A stretch of DNA of 64,000 bases from Leucophora obtusa. Lineage: Eukaryota > Arthropoda > Insecta > Diptera > Anthomyiidae. The notes below the pieces were generated by a model that was not told the DNA's origin, did not search any database, and saw only the letters and a program-made list of their open reading frames with translations. The position numbers and the translations under genes are program-made. This document shows positions 46,229-60,000 of this stretch, piece after piece. The DNA lies in assembly GCA_949987735.1 (NCBI GenBank), contig OX465295.1:322302724-322366723 (forward strand). Direction: 5' to 3'. How positions within the stretch are numbered: position 1 is the first letter of the stretch; the number at the start of each line of letters is the position of its first letter.

Positions 46229-47440
46229 GGTACGTACCAGTATTTATGTTACGATACGAAAGAAATACCGTTACCGACACCAATACCTAAATAAACAAAA
46301 AAAATCGATAATAATACCGTCATTTGTTTCGGTTGCCAACCTTGAAAAAAATCGTGAAGTTTGGACGCAATTTAGTACGGGTAAAAGTTTTTTGTTTAAA
46401 TTCGCACCTTTTATATTAATTGCAACAAAACTTGTGGGTATTATCATTGAAAATTGACAATAGCAAATATTTTATAATAACATAAAAATAATAATCAATA
46501 ACAAATATAATTTTGTTTTTTATGTTTTTAACATTTTTTTCTTCTTTTTTGTCAATATTATATGAATACACAGATACTTAAAATTTATAATTTAAAATTA
46601 TATTTTATAATAAAAAAAGGTACTTCTTAGGGAGTTTTTTTTATATGCCAATTGAGGTTTTTAACAAATAAAAGAATTGCCTGAATTTGAATTAGTATTT
46701 TTGGTATAAAAATTAGAGAGATAATTTGATGTAAAGTGATATACAACAAATAATAAAATTTTGAAAATCTTAAAAAATAATAAATAAAAAAAACAATATG
46801 TAAAAAAAATTAAACGCAAAATTATAAAGTATAGATTTAGTTTTAGTATAATTTTTTTTTTCTTTGTATAATTAATATTACACTTACTTGTTTCTCGTTT
46901 TAATTTCAATTTGGTTTTTTTTTTTTTCTTACGAAGATCAATCAATATATTTAGCTTAAAAATTGAAACAGTTTCATTATACTTTTAGATTTTTTTTTTA
47001 GTTTTTTTTTTAGTTTTTTATCTTTTTTTAATTTAAACCCATATAAACGGTATTAAATAAATCACAATATTTATTTCTTTTTTCTTTTTCAAATAAAGGA
47101 GTAGAAGATTTGGAAGGTTTACTATAACAACCCAACAAAATTGTTATTATTTTTTTTTAATATTTTTGTATATTCCTAATGATTTTCTTTTAGAATAAAG
47201 TTGTATGTGGGTAAGTTAGTTCTTAAACACACAGATTGATATGACTGTATATTATTGTTTGTAAACAATTTTATTTAACAAGAAAATGATTAAAGAATAT
47301 TTGATTTCATGAATTTAATATTTAAAACAAATAAGTAACTAGGAAAACAGTTATTTCTTAATTGACTTTGAAACTATAAATTCTTCTATAGAAATCCCCT
47401 TTTAAAACACCAGCATTTCCTATATCTCTACTTTAAAACT
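46229..47440. other. AT-rich intergenic DNA
   Basis: 46229-46350 is a partial relative of the 48185-48656 hAT MITE (ACGTACCAGTATTT, GTTGCCAACCTTG). No gene is seen in the rest. Confidence 0.4.
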
Positions 47441-47595
47441 AAAGCTGGATTCACAATAACGGAAAACTTCACTCTGCAGAGTGGATTTTGTTATTTTCTT
47501 TTTCGCAATTACATATTTTTTGTATAATGAAATCTATATTTTAGTACACTCCACTCTGCAGAGTTAATTACTCTAGCATTGTGAATCGAGCTTTA
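47440..47595. mobile_element. MITE with AAAGCTGGATTCACAAT ends
   Basis: Left AAAGCTGGATTCACAATAAC, right GCATTGTGAATCGAGCTTT; inner ACTCTGCAGAGT palindromes at 47472 and 47552. Confidence 0.7.
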
Positions 47596-48184
47596 GAATT
47601 TTTCTATAAAAAGTTCTGATTAGTTTGTTGGTGCAAAGTCATAATAAATTATATTTATTCAAATTTTTGTTTGAAAACTTCAAAAAAAATTAAGACCTGG
47701 TATCGATACAATCATAACATTGGTAGCATTCGGCAGAGAAACCTTAAACTGATACCGGTGACTTGTAGCGCTTTGTGATTACTTACTCTGCTGAACGATG
47801 TTTTCTTTGTTTTGTTTTTAAATAAATTTTTTCTAAATTTTCCTTTGATTTTTTAAATTTTTTGTTTTTGAATTATATTTGTATGTTTTTATTTGTCAAT
47901 CATACAAAACAAAAATTTTTTAAAATCAACAACAACAAATGTATCACTATTTGATCAAACGTAGCAAATATTTTTTACGCTACCATAATATGACAGCGCT
48001 ACCTGAGTGCTCAGACTAAGCGGTTAGTGATCAAGTCGTTCAGCAGATAGTTGCACAACTGTTGTAGAACTGTTGACTGTCAAATTGTATCTGCCGAACG
48101 CACCCATTGACAAATAAAATTTGAATTTTTTGAATTTTATTGTTGTTTTGTATGAAAAGTTATGACTCTCAGTCTTAAAAATAG

Positions 48185-48656
48185 CAAGGTTGGTTACCGT
48201 TATCGTTATAATACAGTTATCGCTAAAATACCGTTTCAAATTGAATACCATTACCGTTATCGATACCTCCAAAAAAATTTCTAAATACCGTTATCGTTAC
48301 CGATACCGTTATTTTTATGGGTAGTTACCGGTATTTTACCGGTATTTATTATTTTATATAAAAATTACAATTTTTATTTTTTATTTTATAATCTTGAGTG
48401 TTTTTTTTTTACAAAAAATTTATAGATAATAATTTTACTTATTAAAACTACCAGTATTGAATTTATAGCTTAAAATCTGTATTTTCAGTACTTAAAATTA
48501 AAAATATGCCATGTTTTTACTTGTTTTTATATGTTTTTAACATAATTTTTAATACCGGTACGTACCGGTATTGCTGTTTCGATAACGGTATACCGTTACC
48601 GAAACAGTCTTAAATACCGTTACCCTTACCGTTATTCGTTTCGGTAACCAACCTTG
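48185..48656. mobile_element. hAT-type MITE with CAAGGTTGGTTACCG ends
   Basis: Perfect 8-bp duplication AAAAATAG (48177-48184, 48657-48664). Ends CAAGGTTGGTTACCG / CGGTAACCAACCTTG are perfect. TACCGTTATCG and ACCGGTATT words fill the sub-ends. Confidence 0.8.
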
Positions 48657-50616
48657 AAAAATAGTCTTAAGACGGTCACAATGAGGCACAAGTAGGAATA
48701 GGTACCTAATTCTCTATATTCTTTCAAAAATTTCATAATTAAAAAGGCAAAATTAATGTAAAAAAAAAGAAAATCGAAACAAAAAAATTAACTAAAAAAA
48801 AATTGTAAAAACTGAGAAAATTATTCCAAAACTAGAAAATTTTCCATAGAATAATCTTTGGCGAAAATTTTACAATGAGAATTTTTTAATGAGTTTCTAA
48901 AAAGATACACAAGTATTTAAAAAACAAAGAAATCAACTCTGAAGCTAAAAAAAATTCTGTATCAACTCCGAATTTAAGAATTAATCTCAAAAAACTTACG
49001 CCGAAGCAAAAAATATTAGTACATAAAACTCTTTTCACAAACTAGAAATTTCACTGTAAAAAAATCGACTCCGAATCTACGAAACTTTCTGTATTTACTC
49101 CAAAACCGAGAAAAAGAACTATTGTATTTTAATAAGTAGGGAAAATCCACTTCAAACTAGAAAATTTTCTGAAGAGAACCCCGCTTCCAAAAAAAATTTT
49201 TATATCATCAACTCCAAAACTAAGAGCTATTCTTATAATAACCTACGTTAAAACAAAAACTCTTCAGAAACTAAAAATTTTACTGTAGGAAAATCGCCTC
49301 CGAACTTCGAATCTAAGAAATTTTCTCAACAACTGAGAAATAATCGAAAAAAACCTACTCCGAAAAATCTAAATTTTAAACAAGAATGAATGAAACAAGA
49401 AATTTTTTCTATAAAACATTTTTCAGAGAAGAAATTATCCAAAAACAAAACTACTCCAAAATATTTCATTTTAGTAGATAAAAATCTTTTTTAAAACTAA
49501 CCCGATTTCTAAACCTAAAATTGTTTTTAAAATAGACTGCTCCGAAAAAGTTACAACGAATTATTTTGCTATAAAAAATATTGTTCAAATTGAAAATAAT
49601 GCAAAAAACTAACTCCGAATTAAAGAATTTGTCTGTATAATTTACTATTTTCGGAGTAGAAATTATCTAAAAACCCTACTCCGGAATATCTAATTTCACT
49701 GCAAAAAAATCTTAAAAGGGAAAATAACACCGAAATATTGAAAATTTTATTATTTAATTAAAAAAAAATCTACTCTGAAATTAATATGAAATCAACCGAC
49801 TCCGAAACTATAAATTTTTAAAATTAAACCGTCTCCAAAATCCGCAATTGTTTTTAAAATAATTTACCCCGAAAAGTTAAACGAATTATATTGCCAAAGA
49901 AAATTATTTTTAAATTAGAAGTAATGCAAAAAACTAAATCCGAATTTAATAATTTGTCTGTTTAGTTTAAATATTCGAAGTAGTAACTATCTAAATTACC
50001 TATTCCGAAATATTTAATATTTGTACAGAAAAATGTTTGTTAAAAATTTAAGTTACTTTAGAAAAATAACTCCGAAACTGAAAAATTTGGGAAAAACTAC
50101 TCTGATAGAATTAACCTTCAAATCTGATATAAAATGAAGCGATTCCAAAATTGCAAATTTTAAAAAAACAGGACTACTCCGAAAGTTAAAAAGATTTTTT
50201 ATAAAATAATCTACTCCGAACATTTTTAAGCAAATAGATTTTAGAACAATAACTTCGATACTGAAAAATTTGCGAAAAACTACTCTGACAAAATTAAAAT
50301 TTCCATAGAAAATGTTATCCAAATCTTAAAATTTGATATATAATGTATCGACCCCAAAACTGCAAATTTTAAAAAACAGGACTAATCTGAAACTTTAAAA
50401 AAAATTTTTATAAAATAATCTACTCCGAAAATTTCTAAGCAAATAGTTTTAGAATAATTTCTATAAAAAAAAATCTATTTGCATATTATAATATCGAAAA
50501 ATGTACTCTGAAATTAAAATTTTTTTTAACAAAAATTCAACACCGAAATCCAGGAATTGCCTATTTTTACTGCCAAAACACATAATTTTACTACAAAAAA
50601 TATTTAAAAACCATCT

Positions 50617-50948
50617 AAAGCCGCATCTACACGAGATAGAAAACTCGTAGAGTATGCGTTCAATTTGTCATCTCTAATATTTTTGGCACTAATTTTTATT
50701 ATAAAATTACCATCTCTAGTTGTCAAGTATCTGTTTTTATTAAAATTGTTGTATTTCAAAGAATAATTTTTTCTTCAAATACCAAAACGTGCATTTAACA
50801 AACTGAAATGTTCAGTAATGTTACAAGAGATTTTAAAAATTGTTACTAATTAAAAAAATTGTGTCTAGAGATTACATTTCGTAGACTTATACAGCGCTGC
50901 ATTTTCGTAAAGTCTCGCGAGTTTTCTATCCCGTGTAGATGTGCCTTA
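50617..50948. mobile_element. MITE of the GCACATCTACACGAGA family, copy 2
   Basis: Left AAAGCCGCATCTACACGAGA + TAGAAAACTCG, right CGAGTTTTCTATCCCGTGTA + GATGTGCCTT. Confidence 0.7.
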
Positions 50949-51032
50949 AGAACTACATTTCGTAGACTTATACAAGGCTGCATTTTCGTAAAGTCTCGCG
51001 AGTTTGCTATCCCGAGTAGATGTGCCTTAAGA
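50871..51032 (+). repeat. 81-bp tandem duplication of the MITE end
   Basis: Two units of about 81 bp, each from ACATTTCGTAGACTTATACA to GTAGATGTGCCTTAAGAAC. The second unit extends past the MITE border. Confidence 0.8.
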
Positions 51033-52191
51033 ACTATTCTATATAAAAATCGACACAAAAACTGAATATGTTATGTAAATTATAATTTACTCCAAAAAAT
51101 TTTAAATGATAATTTTTTATAGAAAAATCAACTTCGAATTAATTTATTGCCTCTGAAATTAAAAATTAATCTTAAGCTCCAAAATTCATTATTAGTCAGA
51201 AACTGAAAAATGTAAAACAAGATATTCTTTTTAAAAAGTGTGAATATTTTAGCTTCAAAAATAATTTTATTAAATAAATTACTCCGAGGAGTCTCAGCTT
51301 TTAATAATTTTTATAGAAAAATTTTCTCCGCAACTGCTATAAAAATGGACTCCGCAGCTGCAATTTTTTTAAAAATAATTCGATCCCGAAATAGAAAATA
51401 TATTTATAAAATAATTTACTCAAAAAAAAAAAAAATTACGCCGAAATAGAAAATTTCTATGCAAAATATTCTTTCTAAAAAGTGACAACTTTATTGTAGA
51501 CAAATTAATCTCGAAACTATTGAAAAATCTATTCCGAAAAATGCAATCTCAAAATTGTGAACTTTATATAGAAATATGAACTCCTAAACAAATCAAATCA
51601 TAAAATAATTTACTCCGAAGAATATTAACTTTTAATATAAAAATTTACTCCCAAGCTTAAAGTTTTTGGAAAATAAATTGACTCCGCAACAGAAAAGTAT
51701 TCTATAAAATAACTGAACCCGAAAAATTTTGAAGCAAATGAAATGAGAAAATAATGATTCTAATAACAAATCGACCCTGTTACTGGATTTTTTTTTACAA
51801 AAGTCTACTCCGAAAAATCTAAACTCACGATAAAAAAAATCTTCCTAGGAACTAAGAATGTACTAAAGCAAAATCATACCGAAAATTGTATAATTTCAAC
51901 TAGCCTTTACGAAACAAATTTTTAACGTTTTGTTCCAAAAAATGTGTATGCACCTATATTAAAATGTTCCTTAAAAAAAATCCAGTGTGAAACTAATATA
52001 GTTTCTATACAAAAAAAAATACTCCGAAAATATATTTTTCTTTTAAATCAATTCTAAAACTTCAAATGAAGTCTAAGGATCTTTTAAAGGGGAATTTTTT
52101 AGTCTCAATGCAAATTTTTCAATTCTATAGAAGAATTTATATAGTTTCGGATTCGATTTCTATAAGAAAATTAATTTTCGAAGTATTTTTT

Positions 52192-52303
52192 AAGGCTGGT
52201 TTACACTATAAGATTTTCGGAAAGATTTTTCAACCTTGCCTATATGTATTGCATGTGTTCTAAAGCAAAATCGTAGCGAAAATTATATAATGTAAATACT
52301 TCG
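52192..52303. mobile_element. MITE with GGTTTACACTATAAGATTTT end, copy 1
   Basis: Left end AAGGCTGGTTTACACTATAA; the right end is decayed (AAAATTATATAATGTAAATA). A sister at 52604-52719 is complete. Confidence 0.55.
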
Positions 52304-52603
52304 TAAGGTTCATTTAGATAGAAAAATTAATCTGCTTGATTAAAGATAATCCAACTTTTTAATCTTCATCGTTTACACATGCATTTTTTGATTAACTTGA
52401 TTAAATGTCTTACTCTGTCAGTTTAAAATACCAAGATGGCGCCGATAACGATCCCGCACATGATGAACACGGAAAATGTCGGCGTTAACAACATATATGT
52501 CGACAGCGCCAAAATATTTCCGCAGAAGCCTCTTAACTTTAGTGTGTGGGTTCTATCTACAGTGCTGCGAACCGAATTATAACAAAAACAGCGTTGCAAC
52601 AAT

Positions 52604-52719
52604 TAAGGCCAGTTTACATTATAAGATTTGCGGTAGTATTTTTCTTTAGTACACATGCAAAACATATAGAGAAGGTTGCAAAATCTTTCCGAAAATCTTA
52701 TAGTGTAAACCAGTCTTTA
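52604..52719. mobile_element. MITE with GGTTTACACTATAAGATTTT end, copy 2
   Basis: TTAAGGCCAGTTTACATTAT on the left is inverted at the right as ATAGTGTAAACCAGTCTTTA. About 115 bp. Confidence 0.7.
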
Positions 52720-53582
52720 GTGGTATGAATACACAATCGTTTAGAATAGAAAAAGTGGGATTATCTGTTAATTAAAAAGCTTAAAATAGGGTTCAATCGA
52801 CATGTTTAGTACTTGTTTAAGCAGTTAATCCGACTTTTATGGGATTACCTTTTTTGTGTAAAAGCTATAACGCACCATTAGAAATATTTTGGAAGAAATC
52901 TTATCCTGAGAACTGAATTCGGGCGCCAATTACTTTTATGCAAATTTATCCAGATTAAAACTAACTTTTTCGTACTTCTCTAAAGCAAAATTTGATTCCT
53001 AAAAACTAATGAAGAGATAAAAATTAAAATCAGCCTAGATAATAATAATTCCTAACTCTGGGTTTCATAACTATTAGTTAACCCAAAAATTTTTAGTTGT
53101 TTTATATACAATTTTTTAACATTTTCTTTTGTTTAATATGTAAGTTAAAGTAAACCCGGCAGTATCAGGTCCAGCGTAAATAAAAGAAATCTATTTAAAA
53201 TTTAGTTATCAAATTCTCGAAGAGTGGATTTTTAAAAACAACAAAAACTATAGAAACCAAATTTTGAAGAAATTTACTCAGCTCGTTAGAAAAAAAGCAG
53301 AAAGAGAAAGTGTCAAAGTTTGACTCGCTACTAGGACGGTTTTAAAAATTATTTATTTCAATAACAACCTGAGAATATTTCAACTGTCAAAACAATGACT
53401 AAGAATGTAGGAAATCCAGACAATTAAATCCAGAAAAGGAAAAATCGCAAAACTTTAATAATTATTTTCAATCACTTTTAAATGATATTATTTTTCAATC
53501 ACTTTCTTGTTAAACAAACTCATGTAAAACCCCTACTTAAATTTAATTTCATATTCTCCCTACTACATAAAAAAAAATATTT
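52720..53582 (-). other. Intergenic DNA and likely 3' UTR of the RING ligase
   Basis: No gene is seen. On the minus strand a candidate AATAAA (53352-53357) lies about 230 nt after the stop codon. Confidence 0.35.
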
Positions 53583-54069
53583 TTAAATTTCCCAAAGTCT
53601 AACATTAGTTGTATTATTTTCATTATTATTAAGAGGTAAAGCTGCAACAGCTATACCTCCCTGTGTAGGAGTTTGTATAAACACGGAATCGGTATCACTA
53701 ACATTAATATTAAAATCTTCTACAACCTCTTGCGCAGGTGGTTGCTGTTGGGAATTGGTTGGTGGTGGTGCTTGACTATGAGGATGACTGTGTGGAGACG
53801 ATACAGGTTCGTATATACATTGTAATGGTGCATCATCATCATCACCATCGGCATCTTGAAAAGAACCACTCAAATTCGGATTTAAAACATTATTCGAAGA
53901 ATGTGATGCTCTTATAGAGCTAGTAACGTTATTTGACGAAGCTGCATATGGTCCAACTGTTTCAAATGTTGGTGGTACAACATCACTTAAAATTGATACA
54001 ACATCAGTTAAAGGTTCTTCTTGAAACGGTGGTGCGACAATACTTATTGTTGTTGGTTGTCTAAACCAT
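53583..54069 (-). CDS. gzl: RING ligase last coding exon
   Basis: Acceptor TCATAG, joined AG|A to give WFRQPTTIS; 161 full codons and a TAA stop. Tail with Ser/Asn/Pro-rich and acidic segments (DADGDDDDAP), ending RLWEI. Confidence 0.8.
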
Positions 54070-57000
54070 CTATGAGGAGCAAGCAAATTTTTGTTTTAAA
54101 GAAAAAGTTTAAACTAAAATAAATTTTTGAAAAAAAATACCTTAGAACAGGCCAAGACCATAAAGAACGTGCACGTGATTCATTATTTAGTTGAGCCGCT
54201 AAATGTGGTGGTAAATTTGGAGAACGATCAAATGGATTTATACGTCTGGCAGGTGAAAGCACTAAAAAAATATAAACAAAAAAAAATAAATTATCAAAGA
54301 ATTTAAAAATTTCCATGTAACTGACTCTGATAAATAATTTTTATACATTTCACTTCAAGTCATATATAAGCAAAGCTTCGAAGGAATTAATACAATGATT
54401 CCCTTTTTTAACTGAATTTATATTTTGGAAATAAATTCTCTGAACAAACTTAAGGAATTGAATGAATTCCCTTTTTTATCATTTGATTTATCGATTAATG
54501 AATTCCTATTCCTTTATAAAATTCAAGAAATTCCTTTCATTCTAGTTAATTTAACTTCTGGTCAAGTAATTCATTCAATTGTGTACTTAGTTCCCTAAAG
54601 GAATTAACTTTTTCATTCAATTCCCTAACAAAATAAATTTTTCATTTAATAGCCAGCAAAAAACAATTGGAAGTCAAAAGTATCCGTTAGTGAACAAAAA
54701 AACACTTCTTTTATTGCTTTCAAAGTTTACATTAGTATATTTATACAGCTTTTTTTTAAAGTAATTCTAAATAACATTCAAAAAATCACTTAAGTATGGC
54801 TTCTAAAGCATAATTGCTCTAAAAGTGATGCTAAAAAGTGATTTTGATACAGTTTATATCCAAACAGATGACCGCGGGTTCGATTCTTTTTTAATATTTA
54901 TAATTAGTTTGTTTAAATTCAATACTTTTTTAATATTTAAAAATATGTATTTAAAAAAATGATCAAAAATTGCTTTTTATGCACCTGTGAAAATAGTACT
55001 AAAAACAATACTGAAAATAGTACTAAAAACAATATAAGTACTAGAAACAATAATTTTATTGAAGTGAATAAAGCACAATACTCGTATCCCGCAATAACAA
55101 AGTGGTGTTTTTATGCCAGCCAACTTTCATATCAAAGAATAGCGCAGCGGTGGAAAGCTAGACTAGGAATCTTGAGTTCGCAAATTATGATACCCGATGG
55201 CGGCAATGAGAAAAAAATTTGTATAATAAAAAAATATAACTATGTTTTGCGGAGAATTTTTTTTCAACTTTTAATTGATGAAAGACTTTCCTTTGCACTC
55301 GTTTCAAAAGTACTGAAAAAATGTTGAAGTGGGCTGCTATGACCCGGCAAAAAATACTGCTTGCTTGGAAGCAGGTTCGTCAGGGAAAGTAAATAGTACA
55401 GCGCTTCCATTATTGGCGATATAAGGCATTATTTGTGTTCGAGATAGCTCGCATGAAAGCACTTGTTTCGATATCCTATATGCGCTTCTGTCATAGCTCA
55501 AAGTAATGGCATGAAATCAGAGCTTTTAGCAAGTAAATTCGGTTATCACTGTCATTCTTTCGTGCTTTCTTAGAGCGATAAAGTGTGGCAAACAAAACAC
55601 ATTACTGCAAGCTTTAAATCTTTGGAAGCAGTAGAGGAAGCAGAAAAGAAGCACTAATAATTTTTACCGCTTCCAAATTTCTGCTGGGGACTTACTTTAT
55701 ATGGCTATTACAACCGAGGGTCGGTTTGAGCCTGAAGCAAAATGGAACGCCAGCTATTTCTGTCTTCTGCATGCTGGTGCCAATTGGAGACACCAAGCGC
55801 TTTCAGATCTTGTTGCACCTGGTCATTCCAACGGAGATTGGGTCGCCCTTTTCTGCGTTGCCCATCGGTGGGTTCTTCCTTGTATGCCTTAAGAGCTGGA
55901 GCGTCAATATACATTCGTCAAACGTGTGCGAGCCAGCGTATCCATTGGACTTTAATGCGCTTGACTACATCTATGTCGGCGTAAAGCTCATACGCGTATA
56001 GGTAAAACTGCCAACAATGACTTGTCTGATCTTTTCATTGTCCATCTTTCAGCACCATAGAGTAGGACGGGTAATATGGGGGATCTGTATAGTGCTATCT
56101 TCGTTCGTCGAGAGAGGGCTTTAATTCTCAATTATCTACTGAGCCCAAAGTAACATCTATTGGCTTGAGTTATTCTCCGATTCATTAATGCTTTAATGTT
56201 TTACTATTCGAAATAAATTACTTCGTTTTGTCCTCGTTCATCGCCCTCGTCGGCATATGCAAGCAGCATGACACTTTTGTTGTAAATAATGTCGATGGTT
56301 TTAATTTTAGTTTCTTGCGAAATCTTCGCTATTAACAAGTTGAAGAAGTTGCACGATAAGGCATCGCCTTTTCTCTGCAGTGTCGTCGCGAGACTTCTGA
56401 TCGTACCACTGGTTCCTTCGAACGCGATCGTAGCCAATCCATCAGCGCGAATTGAGTGGGACATGTGTGTCCATTGTTCATCTATAGTAGGAAGTAGAGA
56501 GTTATCTTGAAGCATTTCCAAGAGTCGAGCGGAGCTATCTGTTGGGATTGCATCTTTGTGGTGTCTAGTTTTCTTTTTGTATCAGCGCGGACAGGTTTTG
56601 ACTTACTAAGGCGTGTTCGGACTTTTGCCGCAACAAGATAGTCTTCCAAATCGATGTTTGCACCCCGTATTGTCCGTAGATCCAATACACTAGATGCGTG
56701 CCTTCCATCAATCACAACGTGATCAATTTGGTTTCTTGTGTTCTGGAGATATCCAAGTAGTCTTGTGGATCTTAAGATGCTAAAATCTAGTTCTACTTAT
56801 CACCATGTTACGAGCCGCTGCGAAGTCAATTAGTCTCACTCATTCTGTTGATGTTATCATGGAGACTAAATTTACCGACTGTAGGCCCAAAGACGTTCTT
56901 CTTCCCAATTTTGGCACTGAAATCGCCAAGGGCAATTTTAATATCGTGTTTCGGGCAGCGTAGAGTTCGTCAAGTCGATCATAAAAACTGTCTTTAAACC

Positions 57001-60000
57001 CTTCGTATTTCTCTTTAGGCTAATGTTGAAAAATTTTGCCTTAATGCAAATTGCAGCAAGCCGGTATAAAACTGGCTACAAGTATAAAACCGGCTACAAT
57101 GTTGCGCATACATGGCAGCTATAGTAAATATCATAAGTTGCCCTTTTGGAGCATCCTTTGCCTATCGATCGCATTTCCTGGGTAGCAGTGATGTCAGTTT
57201 TATAGTCTTCGAGGACATTTGCCAGTTGGATGGTTGCACCGTGCCTGTAAAGGGTTCGAACATTCCAGGTGCATATCCTTAAATCGTGTTCCTTTATTCG
57301 TTTGCGAGGTTCGTCATCAAAGGGGTTCAATAAAACCAACGCACAACCTCAGGAAAACCTAAAGAAACAGGCCGCTTCTCACCTTAGCCGTCAACCAGCG
57401 AGTGCTGATTGCCGTTTCCAGGGATTACCATGCGTAGGCCACTACTGTTATTACAAGTGCTGACAAGGTGAGTCGAATTGAACTGACCTCAACAGGGATA
57501 GTGGACGGCTTTACCAAGTTAAAGCAATCGCCAAGTTGCCCTGAGAATAAGTCCCCCCTTTTCTATGGCAACTCAATGTAGACATCATTAGTGTTTCTGT
57601 TAAAATAGAAGTACATTTAAATCATTAATTGTAGTATGCTTCGGCACTCTCTTTTTGCTAGGTAGCTAAGGTATTAATTTCTTCGTTTAATTCCCTAAAA
57701 TAATGAATTTTTTGTGTAATTCCCTGAATGAATTAACTTTTTCTTTTAATTCTCTGATGGAATTAACTTTTTTGTTAATTCCCTGCATGTAAGAAAATTT
57801 TGCTAAATATTAGTTAGAGCTTCGAAGAATGTATTCTATTTTGAATGAAGTCCCTAAAAATACCATTCGATTTCTTTCTAAATCGATTGAATTAATTTTT
57901 AACCATTCGCAGAGACTTCATTCTTTGGAATTCATTCGATCGAACTCGCTTTTAAGGAATTCAATCAATTTATCTCATTCGATTTTGGCAATCATTGAAT
58001 TTAATCGTTAGGAATTCATTTGATTTCTTACTCATTCGATTGACTATTTGGGAATTCAATCACACATTCGATTTTGTATCATTTGATTGATTTGCGATTT
58101 AAAAAATTTGTAAAATTAACAATTATGTTATTTTATTATGGTAAGATTAAAATTAACAGATAGTGCTTTTTCGGCTTTTTTTTTGTCGAGGGCCCCTATT
58201 TTAGTTGTTATTTTGGGTCAAAGTTGAAACATGAAATGAACTATTTTTAATATTTATTGACCCAATACGAGCCGGTTCCGGTTCCCGTTTATTTATTTTT
58301 TTTATTCTGGATGTTCAATTTTGGTCCACTTTTGCGAACTTTGCTGGCCGTATGTAACGAATAACACGAACAATGTTGGCCTCCAAGGCATCAATTGTTG
58401 CTGGTTTAGGTATCAGCTTAAACCAGTGACTTCACGCGGCCCCACATGAAATAATCGAGAGGTGTCAAATCGCACGACCTTAGGGGCCAAATGGCAGGTA
58501 CATTTCTCGAAATCAACTTATCGCCAAATTTTGATTTCAATAAGTCGATGTTTGCGGTTGCCGTATGGCACGTAGCGCCATCCTGTTGAAACCATATCTC
58601 GCCCGGATCAATGTCATCCATGTTTTTAAACAAAAAATCATTGGCTTCATTTTTGAAGAAATAATGTAAAAGAATGATGCCACTATCGTGTAAAACGCAT
58701 CAAACGGTGCATTTTTCTGGATGTGATGGAGTCTGTAGGGTCTGTTTCACTCCATATGCCGCAATTTTGTTTATTAGAAAACCCGTTTAGCCAAAATTGA
58801 GCCTCATCGCTGAACAAATTTTACGTCCATAACTTGCACGAATTGATGACTGATTTTCAAAGCAAATCTGGATAATTTGGTATCGTTGTTCAAGCGTCAA
58901 TCTATTCATGATAATTTGCCAGAGTATACCGATCATAAATATTTAACCATATAAGGCCCTAAGGGCTCGGTTATGTAATTGAAGAATTAATAAAAAAAAA
59001 AAAATATCAAAAAGTGAACGCAGTATGACAGTTAACCCTTTCGTAAGTTCTATCGGTCTTAATCAAACACCCGTTATAACTAAAATTCTGTGTATTTAAC
59101 AGTTTTATTTTTGATGTTCCTATCTTACTTATATCAGGGATGGAAATGAGTTTCTACATTTTGTTTTTACAACCACATTAAATTGTACTTTTTCGACCCT
59201 CACGGTACCAAAATTTTTCATATATTGAAAATTTGTCCGAGCAATGTCATAACTTTATTGGGACATAATGTCCCACAGGAAAACCTTATTGGGATTATAT
59301 ATATTCCAGGATAAAGATCAGGATCTCCTACTTCTCATGTATCCCAAACATCTTATATATTTGCCTTATAATTATATTTTCCGTCAAAGTTGAAAAAACC
59401 CTGCCAGATTTCGAAAAAAAAAATCGGGGGTGAAAGGGTTAAAATAACCAATAGTTGTGAATATCAAATTTATATGAAAATATATGTTGTTAATGTTTTG
59501 TTTTGGTTATATTTAAGATAGGTTACCCGTTCTCAGAAAACAATGTAATATTTTTTTTACTTTTCAAAAAATATACGAAAGAGGCGGGTTAGTAGCAGCA
59601 CTCAATCGACGCGCATTGATGAGCTGATTACGGGAAAATATTAATACATTTTTTTTGCAAAATTGAGCCCAAAAGTTTTCAGTTACAAGTTTTTGTTAGG
59701 ATGATTTTAGTCCACGTCTGCAATTCGAATATTTGTTAACAGCTTTAAAGTACAACAAGTACATTTAATACAAAAATTTTTAATTTTAAAATTGTACCAA
59801 ATGGGTCGCGGTAGTACCACGGTATCAATGGAGGTTAAAATGTATCAAAAAAAGTACAATTGTACCATGTTTTCCATCCCTGACTTATATTTAACAAAAA
59901 TAATCTTCTAATTTCAACAGTTTTTTCTGCAAGGTCATTTTTAACTAGTTTTTAGTAGTTTTCTAATAGTGTGCGATAATTAAAAAATGTTAAGCTATTA

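Larger units (their letters stand above)
48900..52050. repeat. Degenerate ACTCCGAAA-type array
   Basis: CTCCGAAA and close variants recur dozens of times at irregular 20-80-bp spacing, all in the same orientation, separated by A/T-rich text such as CTAAAAATTTT. The MITE at 50617-50948 and its 81-bp duplication interrupt it. It is probably an old satellite or an expanded simple unit; no coding potential. Confidence 0.6.
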
